This document shows positions 37,180 to 44,600 of a DNA stretch of 64,000 bases, in pieces. Under the pieces are notes generated by a model that did no database searches, was not told the DNA's origin, and saw only the letters and a program-made list of their open reading frames with translations. Position 1 is the first letter of the stretch, and every line of letters starts with the position of its first letter. Origin of the DNA: an uncultured Verrucomicrobiota bacterium (lineage in GTDB: Bacteria; Verrucomicrobiota; Verrucomicrobiia; Verrucomicrobiales; Verrucomicrobiaceae); contig CAILZI010000051.1 in assembly GCA_903838675.1 (NCBI GenBank), forward strand, positions 21,661 through 85,660. Direction: 5' to 3'. The position numbers were made by a program, and so were the translations under genes.

Positions 37180-38643
37180 TCACTTCTTCGCCAGCCCATT
37201 CCACACATGCATCACCGCATAGCTCCGCCACGGACGCCATGCCTGAGACATCTCTTCGGCTTGCTTTGCGGTGACGCCGCCGAGGTTGTTGCGCACGGCG
37301 ATGTCTTCTTTGGGGAAGGCATCCGGCCAGCGCAGAGCACGCATGGCGATGTAGTGGGCGGTCCAGGGGCCGATGCCGGGCAGCGTCACCAGTTGCGCGA
37401 TGGCAGCCTCGGGATGCGCGCCGGGGTCAAGCTGCAAGCGGCCTGAGCGGAAGCCATCTGCTAGGGCGAGGATGCACGCGGCGCGGGTGCGGATGATGCC
37501 GAGGCGGGCGATGTCTTCGACGGTGGCGCAGGTGAATTTCTGCGCCTGAGGTGTCAGGCGTGTGAGTTCAGGAAACGGCGTTTCGATTTTTTCGCCAAAG
37601 GCTTCAGCGTATCGGCAGGCGATTTTGGTCGCGGCCTGCACGGTGATCTGCTGGCCCAGAATGGCGCGAACGGCCAGTTCAAAACCATCGAACGCACCCG
37701 GCACGCGCAAGCCGGGATTTTGCGAGACTCTTTTTTTGAGCGTGGTATCTTGCATCAGATGCGCGGCGATGATGTCGGGACGCGCGGCGAGATCAAACAT
37801 GTGGCGCAGCCGGCCCAGCAATGCGGGCAGGACGGGAGTCAGCGAATGCGTGAACTCGACCAGCAGCGCATTCTTCTCCGGCGCATCGGACACTTTGATC
37901 CAGCCGGTGTGATCGCCCAGTCGCACGGTGCGGGAGTAGGTATCGTCCGAGACAAACTCCACCTCGCGGATCGTGCGTGCGGCGAGAAACTTGAGCATTG
38001 CCTGCCAGTCATAGGGCGGGCGGTAGCCGAGCTGCAAGGTGGAGATGTCCGTGGCGAGAATCCTGCCCGGATGTGCGGCGGCCTCTTTGCGCAGGCGTGT
38101 GGGTGGCATGCGGTAATGACGGCTGAAGGCGTCATTGAAACGGCGCAGGCTGGAGAATCCGCTGGCATAGGCGATCTCGATGACCGGCAGTTTAGTGTCT
38201 GTCAGAAGTTGCTTTGCCAAAAGCAGGCGTCGAGTTTGAATCAGCTCGATGGGCGAGACGCCGAGCTCCTGCTGCACGATGCGGCGCAACTGACGGGAGC
38301 TGAGATCAAACTGCGTGGCGATTTCTTCCAGACCTGCCCCTTCATCTGCCAGTCCCTCGTCCATGCGGAGCATGATCAAATCTGCCAGTCTATGTGCGTG
38401 ATCCACCGGCGCATGCCCCGGAGCCAGCTCCGGGCGGCAGCGTAGGCAGGGGCGGAAGGCAGCCTTCTCTGCAGCACCGGCGTTTTCAAAGAAGCGGCAG
38501 TTCTCCCGCTTTGGCAGCTTCACGGGGCAGATGGGGCGGCAGTAGATGCCCGTGGAGGTGACGCCCACGAAAAACACGCCGTCAAAGCGCGGGTCGCGGG
38601 ATTTCAGCGCGGTGTAGGCGGCATTGTCATCGATCAGATTCAT
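37180..38643 (-). CDS. alkA: Bifunctional Ada-like regulator / DNA-3-methyladenine glycosylase (AlkA)
   Basis: A 487-residue DNA-repair protein. Order: an N-terminal Ada-type zinc-binding domain (GVTSTGIYCRPICPVKLPKR, then FRPCLRC, four Cys, one the potential methyl acceptor), an AraC-type helix-turn-helix (LEEIATQFDLSSRQLRRIVQQ, then IEIAYASGFSSLRRFNDAFSRHY), the AlkA N-terminal domain (YRPPYDWQAMLKFLAAR), and the HhH-GPD glycosylase with LVTLPGIGPWTAHYIAMRAL and the catalytic Asp in FPKEDIAVRNNLG. It excises alkylated purines and probably regulates its own response. I prefer the ATG at 38643 (MNLIDDNAAY); the start at 38697 lies inside the palindrome shared with ogt. Confidence 0.92.
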   Translation of the reverse strand: MNLIDDNAAYTALKSRDPRFDGVFFVGVTSTGIYCRPICPVKLPKRENCRFFENAGAAEKAAFRPCLRCRPELAPGHAPVDHAHRLADLIMLRMDEGLADEGAGLEEIATQFDLSSRQLRRIVQQELGVSPIELIQTRRLLLAKQLLTDTKLPVIEIAYASGFSSLRRFNDAFSRHYRMPPTRLRKEAAAHPGRILATDISTLQLGYRPPYDWQAMLKFLAARTIREVEFVSDDTYSRTVRLGDHTGWIKVSDAPEKNALLVEFTHSLTPVLPALLGRLRHMFDLAARPDIIAAHLMQDTTLKKRVSQNPGLRVPGAFDGFELAVRAILGQQITVQAATKIACRYAEAFGEKIETPFPELTRLTPQAQKFTCATVEDIARLGIIRTRAACILALADGFRSGRLQLDPGAHPEAAIAQLVTLPGIGPWTAHYIAMRALRWPDAFPKEDIAVRNNLGGVTAKQAEEMSQAWRPWRSYAVMHVWNGLAKK

Positions 38644-38679
38644 GGAGTTCAGCAGGCTAGTCGATGCAGCCCTTCCAGA

Positions 38680-38732
38680 CTGGCCGTTTTCGGACATGGG
38701 GCTATTTTAGCTATATGTCCGAAAATGGCCAG
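38680..38732. promoter_or_regulatory. 18-bp inverted repeat between alkA and ogt, probable operator
   Basis: CTGGCCGTTTTCGGACAT (38680-38697) is repeated in inverted orientation as ATGTCCGAAAATGGCCAG (38715-38732), differing at one position, with a 17-bp spacer that itself contains GCTATTTTAGC. It lies in the divergent promoter region of two alkylation-repair genes. A binding site for the Ada-like AraC domain of the adjacent AlkA, or for another repair regulator, is the likeliest explanation, but this is not shown. Confidence 0.6.
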
Positions 38733-38772
38733 CAGCAGTCGACAGAGCGCGCCATGATCTGACCTCACTCAC

Positions 38773-39276
38773 ATGTCATCCAGCAGTTACTATTACAAAA
38801 CCATGCCCTCGCCGGTGGGCCTGCTCACGCTCGTGGCGAATGATCTCGGACTTGCTGCAGTGCTGTGGGAAAACGATGACCCGAAACGGGTGCGGCTGAG
38901 TCCAATGCATGAAGACATTAAGCATCCGGTGCTGCTCGAAGCTGAGCGGCAGCTGCAGGATTACTTCGCGGGAAATCGCGAGAAGTTTTCACTGAAGCTC
39001 GATTTCACGGGCACGGAGTTTCAAAAGAAGGTCTGGGAGGCGTTGCTGACCATTCCCTTTGGCGAGACACGCAGCTATTCACAAATCGCGGAGCAGATCG
39101 GCAACCCCAGCGCGGTGCGTGCGGTGGGGGCGGCCAATGGTAAAAACCCCATCTCTATCATTGCGCCATGCCACCGTGTGATCGGCTCAAATGGCAAGCT
39201 CACGGGGTTTGCGGGAGGCATGGAGGCCAAGGCTTTGTTGCTTAAGCTGGAAGCGAAAGATTTTGCGCTGCGATAG
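38773..39276 (+). CDS. ogt: Methylated-DNA--protein-cysteine S-methyltransferase
   Basis: A 167-residue suicide repair protein that removes O6-methylguanine. The active-site motif is IIAPCHRVIGSNGKLTGFAGG (Cys in PCHR), preceded by the DNA-binding helix-turn-helix PFGETRSYSQIAEQIGNPSAVRAVGAANGKNPI. The N-terminal domain (YYYKTMPSPVGLLTLVANDLGLAAVLWE) is typical of Ogt/MGMT. Divergent from alkA across an inverted repeat, consistent with an adaptive alkylation response. It converges on pbpC with 9 bp between stops. Confidence 0.95.
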   Translation: MSSSSYYYKTMPSPVGLLTLVANDLGLAAVLWENDDPKRVRLSPMHEDIKHPVLLEAERQLQDYFAGNREKFSLKLDFTGTEFQKKVWEALLTIPFGETRSYSQIAEQIGNPSAVRAVGAANGKNPISIIAPCHRVIGSNGKLTGFAGGMEAKALLLKLEAKDFALR

Positions 39277-39285
39277 CTGCGCACT

Positions 39286-41604
39286 TCACGGCACCATCTC
39301 CACACGTACCTCTACCGCAGCGCTGCGCCCCTGATCATCGAGCACATGCACGCGCCATTTGCCGGCGGCAGCGGCCCACATGACGGGGGTGGCGGGATCG
39401 CTGGCTCCGAGAAAGCGGGGGCCGGCAAACCAGAAGACGCGGTTCACACCTGGGGCGGTGTCCGCACGCAGGGGGATCTTCTGCCGTGCCGCATCGGAGG
39501 CTTGCAGGGTGTACACCAAGGCGGCACGCGGAGAGACAATCTTCGGCACCGCGCCTGCATCGGCCGCGACGAGTGATTCAGCGTTTGCCTCCAGCGGCGG
39601 CGGTGTTTTGCGAGGCACTCCTGCCAGTTTGAACATCTCCAGCAGATCCGGCGGCCAGAACTCGAAGACTTCGTGTTTCAGCACACGCTTGCCATCATCA
39701 CGCGCCACACGCAGTCCGCTGCTGGCATCGATCAGCACATCACGATGGATGTCGCAGGGCGTGATGGGGGACACGCCGGGAATGAAGCCTCCCTGCACGC
39801 GGTGCTGGCAGTACGGTGTGGGCAGCTGGCCTGACACAGCGCACAATTCCACCTGAGATACACCTGCGGGCGGCTTTTCACGCTTCATGGGCAGGCGCAG
39901 ATGCCGGAACGTTTCAAACAGCAGCGGCGCAGCGCACTCGCGCGCGATGAAGGCCGGATTTGCCTTGCCATTGAAATTACCGATCCACACCACCAGCACA
40001 TACTCGCCGCGCATGCCCGCCGCCCAGGCATCGCGGAAACCGTGCGAGGTTCCCGTCTTCCACGTCACAGCCGGGTCATCCATCACCGGCTCGCCTTCAC
40101 GTGTGCGCAGCATCTCGCGTGTCAGATAGCGGGCCTCATCGGTGAGCAGCGGCTTGGCCTCCATGCTTTGCTCTGTTTTGAAGTAATTCAGCCGCCGCGC
40201 AGTGCCATCGTTTGACAGCAGTGCATACATTTCCGCCAGCTCCTCCATCGAAACTTCACCACCACCAAGCGGTAATGACAACCCGTAAAACTCAGCGGGT
40301 TGCGGCAGAGCCACGCCTGCCTCTTTCAGAAAGCCGTACAAGCCGGGTGCATCGAGCCGCTGCGCCAGAGCCACGGCCGGAATGTTGCGACTGTGATACA
40401 GCGCATCTCCGGCGGAAATCGGCCCGGCAAAGTTGCGGTCAAAATTCTCCGGGTTGTAGCTGCCGAAGAACATGCGCCCGTCGCGCAGCAGCGTGTGGGG
40501 ATGGATCAGTCCCTGCTGCATGGCCAGCGCATAGATGAAGGGCTTTAGCGCCGATCCCGGCGAACGCCGCGCCAGCACACCATCCACCTGGCCTTGAATC
40601 TTGCTGTCGAGAAAGCGGCTGGAACCCACATAGGCCAGCACCTCGCGCGAAGGCGCATGCACCAGCAAAGCGGATGCATTGGTGATGCCCACCTCGCGTT
40701 TGCGCTCCACGTAATCATTCACCGCCTGCTCCACACCTTGCTGCCGGTTCGAATCCAGCGTGCAGCGCAGCGGCACCCCGGAACTGGCGCGGTCTTCCGC
40801 CGGCTTTCCAGCAAACAAGCGCCGTGCCAGATGCGGTGCTTCACGCGGCACGGGCTGCAACTGCCGCAGCGTGAAGGCCGCATCCAAAGGATCGGCAGGC
40901 AAATGACGCTCCTCACGCAAACGATCCCACAGCCGAAGCTGTGCGGAGGCCAGGCTCGCATTGTCACCCGTTACACGCGGCCTGCGTGTTGTCGGGCTTT
41001 GCGGCAGCACGGAGAGCGCCACGGCTTCGCGGAGGGTCAGCTCCCTCGCGGGTTTGCCGCACCAGAGCAGGCCCGCCGCGCCCACGCCTTCCACATTCCC
41101 GCCATACGGCGCTTGATTGAGATAAGCCTCCAGTATGGCGTCCTTGGAGTAATGCTTCTCCATCTGCAACGCACGCAGCATCTGCCACCCCTTGCCCCAT
41201 GGCGTGCGGGTGTGCAGTTCGTAGCGCAGCCGTGCGAGCTGCATCGTGATGGTGGAGCCTCCTCCGCGTGCCGAGCTTGAAACCACACCCCAGGCCGCAC
41301 GCAGCATCGAGAGCGGATTCACTCCCGGGTGATCGTAAAAATGCCGGTCTTCCAGCGTGAGCGTCGCCTCGATCAAAGCCGGACTGATCTCCGCCAGCGG
41401 CGTGTAGCGGCGATACTTGCCATCCGGTGTCAGCGCGAAATGCAGCAGCCTGCCGTTGCGATCTTCCAGCGTGCGCGAGAAACGAAACTCCGGCGGATAC
41501 AACTCCGGTTGCGGCAGCAGCAGCCAGACCGCAGCCGTCAGGAGAAGCACCGCGCCGGACCAGCGCAGGAAACGCATTCGCAGCAGACGGTGAAGCATGC
41601 GCAT
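39286..41604 (-). CDS. pbpC: Penicillin-binding protein 1C
   Basis: A 772-residue bifunctional peptidoglycan synthase. A membrane anchor near the N-terminus (LRWSGAVLLLTAAVWLLLP) is followed by the family-51 transglycosylase domain (TLEDRHFYDHPGVNPLSML with the catalytic Glu; GGSTITMQLARL; EKHYSKDAILEAYLNQAPYGGNVEG). The transpeptidase has the active-site Ser in SPGSALKPFIY, the SRNIP (SxN) and KTGTSHGFRDAW motifs. The C-terminal ~90 residues (VYTLQASDAARQKIPL, then VFWFAGPRFLG) fit the BiPBP_C domain of PbpC. It lies 5 bp after the alpha-2-macroglobulin gene, an arrangement conserved in many Gram-negative bacteria. Confidence 0.95.
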   Translation of the reverse strand: MRMLHRLLRMRFLRWSGAVLLLTAAVWLLLPQPELYPPEFRFSRTLEDRNGRLLHFALTPDGKYRRYTPLAEISPALIEATLTLEDRHFYDHPGVNPLSMLRAAWGVVSSSARGGGSTITMQLARLRYELHTRTPWGKGWQMLRALQMEKHYSKDAILEAYLNQAPYGGNVEGVGAAGLLWCGKPARELTLREAVALSVLPQSPTTRRPRVTGDNASLASAQLRLWDRLREERHLPADPLDAAFTLRQLQPVPREAPHLARRLFAGKPAEDRASSGVPLRCTLDSNRQQGVEQAVNDYVERKREVGITNASALLVHAPSREVLAYVGSSRFLDSKIQGQVDGVLARRSPGSALKPFIYALAMQQGLIHPHTLLRDGRMFFGSYNPENFDRNFAGPISAGDALYHSRNIPAVALAQRLDAPGLYGFLKEAGVALPQPAEFYGLSLPLGGGEVSMEELAEMYALLSNDGTARRLNYFKTEQSMEAKPLLTDEARYLTREMLRTREGEPVMDDPAVTWKTGTSHGFRDAWAAGMRGEYVLVVWIGNFNGKANPAFIARECAAPLLFETFRHLRLPMKREKPPAGVSQVELCAVSGQLPTPYCQHRVQGGFIPGVSPITPCDIHRDVLIDASSGLRVARDDGKRVLKHEVFEFWPPDLLEMFKLAGVPRKTPPPLEANAESLVAADAGAVPKIVSPRAALVYTLQASDAARQKIPLRADTAPGVNRVFWFAGPRFLGASDPATPVMWAAAAGKWRVHVLDDQGRSAAVEVRVEMVP

Positions 41605-41609
41605 GACTG

Positions 41610-44600
41610 TTACTCCACGTTCACCTTGCCGCCGCCATCGCGCCCCTTGATGCCGCGGTCATACATGCTCTCGGCAAACGCCGGTGGGATGACATAACTG
41701 CCTGCGGCGATGGGTTTGATGCGATAGCTGAAGGTCTTCACTTCACCCTTGCCCAGGCCGCAGAAGAACACATTGCGGTCCTCGCGCACATCCACGTAAT
41801 CCGCGCCAGGAATCGTGCCGCGTCCGGGTTTGAGACCGTTGGGCTCCAGCTCAAAGCTGCCGGGCATCAAATCGAGCACGGCGATGTTGCTGAGCGCATC
41901 GGGAGACACATTGCGCACGGTCAGGCGCACCAGCGCACCTTCACCGACCTTGAGCTTCGACACCGCCTTGCCGTCCGGTCCGAGGATTTCGCGGAACACT
42001 TCGAGGCCATCCGCGATGCGCTGGGTCGGCACCCCCGTGTCAAAACCGGCCTCCGTCACCTGATAAAACGCGCCCAGATCGCGGCCACCGCCTTGTGCGA
42101 GACCGAAGCGCAAGCCGCCTGCCTGTGCACTGAAGTTGCTTTGGATCAATCCGGTGGTTTCCGGCACCAGCACGTTTGGCGTGCCGCCTGCACGTGCCAG
42201 TTCAGTCAGTGAGACACGCACACCCGACTGCTTCGCGAGATCCGAGTAGGCCTTGAGCGCGAGGATTGTCGTGGCGGCACTGATGGTGTTGAAGCGATTG
42301 TGTGCCAGCGGCTCAGTGACGATGGCGAGATCTTCATAGCCAAAGTTTCCGGCGAGTTCCGGGAAGTGCTTGCAGGCCACGGCAAAGCCCTCGGCCTGGC
42401 TCACCTGCGGATCGAGGTAGTACCAGCCACGCCATGCTCCCAGTGCTTTGCCTTTGCGCACCGCCGCCCAGTAGTCCTGCATCAGCACCACGGCTTCCGG
42501 ACGCTTCTGCAGCAGCGCATAAGTGCCGGCAAGATACGCAGCGGTGAGATGGCCGCGCCAGGTCTCCTGAAATTTCTGCCGCAGGTTGTCGCGCAGGTTC
42601 AGCACATAGGTGGAGGTGTTTTCGCCCTGTCGTGTGAGGAGATAAATCGCCGCCGCCTGGATGGCCGCTTCATCGAGGCTGCTCACCTGAAGTCGTGTCA
42701 TCTGCCGCATGCGATTGCGTGCGCCTTCGAGCAGCGCCGACGGTACAGCATTGCCTGCATCACGCGCTTCCGTGAGGAACCGTGTCACATAGACCGAGAG
42801 ATAATCCAGACCCGCATAGGCGTCGGCATCCCAGTAGCCAAAGCCGCCGTTTGAATGCTGGCGGCTGCGCAGCAGGGCAAAGGCTGCATCGAGCTGCTGC
42901 GCGGACTCTGCTGCATCGAATCCAAAATCTACTTCCTTGGCCAGCAGCAAACGTGAAACGGCACGGCTGGTGATCTGCTCGGAGCAGCCATACGGATACT
43001 CATGAAGATACGACTCCAATCCGCGCGCAAGACCCAGCGGGAGGGCTGAGACGTTCGCATTCAGTTTGCGATACTGGGGGAACATGTCTCGCGAGACCTT
43101 CACTTCCTGGGTTTTCTCACGGAAGTAGCCGCTTTGCACATTGGTGAGATACGGTGCGGCCGGCCGCACGCTGAGCGTGGCACGCCGCAGCACTACCTGT
43201 CCGGCAGCTTCGGCTTTGAAGGTGATTTCAGCGCCACCGAGTTCGTCTTTTACCCGAACACGGAAGCGCACGGTGTCCTCCTTGCCGGCGGCCACATTGA
43301 CCGCGCCCGGCGGTGATTCGATCACTTCCAAATGCGGCGTTACCTGCGCCACAATGCTGATCGGCGCATTCGCCTCCGCGCCTTCGAGGTTGTTCGCCAC
43401 TGTTAGCGACGCGGTGAACTCATCTCCAGGTGCGGCAAAGAACGGCACATTCGGCGTCAGCACCAGCGGCCCGCGCACGATGCTGCTTGTTTCAGCGCGG
43501 CCCACCGCATCGTCAGCTACGGCCACTGCCATGACGTTGAGTTTGCCGGAAAAGTAATCAGGCACCGTGTAGCTGACTTCCTTGCGTTCGGGACCTGCGG
43601 CAATCAATCCTGACCAGAACACCACCGGCGGTTCCTTGCGGCGCTTGAAGGGATTCAGGTTCAAGCGCAGCGGTTTGTCAGCATCGCCCCCAAAGGCCTT
43701 GTTCTGCGCGATGAGCGAGAACTCTGGCAGGATCAAGTCCATGAGCTGTTCCGTGTCGACTTCGAGTGCGCGCTTGCGGTTCAGATATGCAAGCGGGTCA
43801 GGCAGCTTGTAGTCCGTGATCTGGTGAATGCCTGCATCCAAGGCATAGATCACGATCCGGCAGGGCTTCGCGGCCTGAAAGCCGATCTTCATGACATCCC
43901 CCGGCTTCACTTTCTCCGGTGCATCGATCTTCACCTCGACGCGGCGTTTGTCCGGATTCGCGACGAAGTGATCCACCGCATAGCTCAGCGGCGAAGTGAA
44001 GATCTCTTTTGAATCAAGCGCCCGCACAAAGGACGCATTCACATAGGCGGATCCTTCGATGTCATTCGGCACCGTGATGTGTTGAATACTCGCCATCGTG
44101 CCCGCCTTGAACCACTGCCAGCCAAGAACACGCTCACGCTCGATGGTGATGAGGCCAGCGCCGGTGTAGGTGGCGCTCAGACTTGCTTCCAATGATTCAC
44201 CGCTGTTCCAGGTGCCGCGCGCCAGCTTGATTCCCAGCTCCGCGTCGCGTTCCATGCTGCGCTCCATGTCTCCCTTGCCCACCACAGTGAACGGGGTGGC
44301 GCAGACGACGTTGTTGTCCGTGTCGCGCAATTCGAGGCGAAATTCGCCTGCGGCATTCGTCGGCAGGGCATAACTGGCTCCTTCAACGGGGAGCGCGAAA
44401 CGCGACTCTGAGACCATGGATTCACGCTGTGTCGAGACATAGGCGTAGCTGCCGCTATCCTGTTTCGTGAGCACGGACACGTGTTTGATCTGAATCAGTC
44501 GCGCCATGAGATCCTTGGGCGCGAGGGGTTTCAAATCCGGGCCCACCGCCATGAAGCGGACGTTGGCCGCCGTGTCTTTGCCGAGGTAGTCGAGCTTCGC

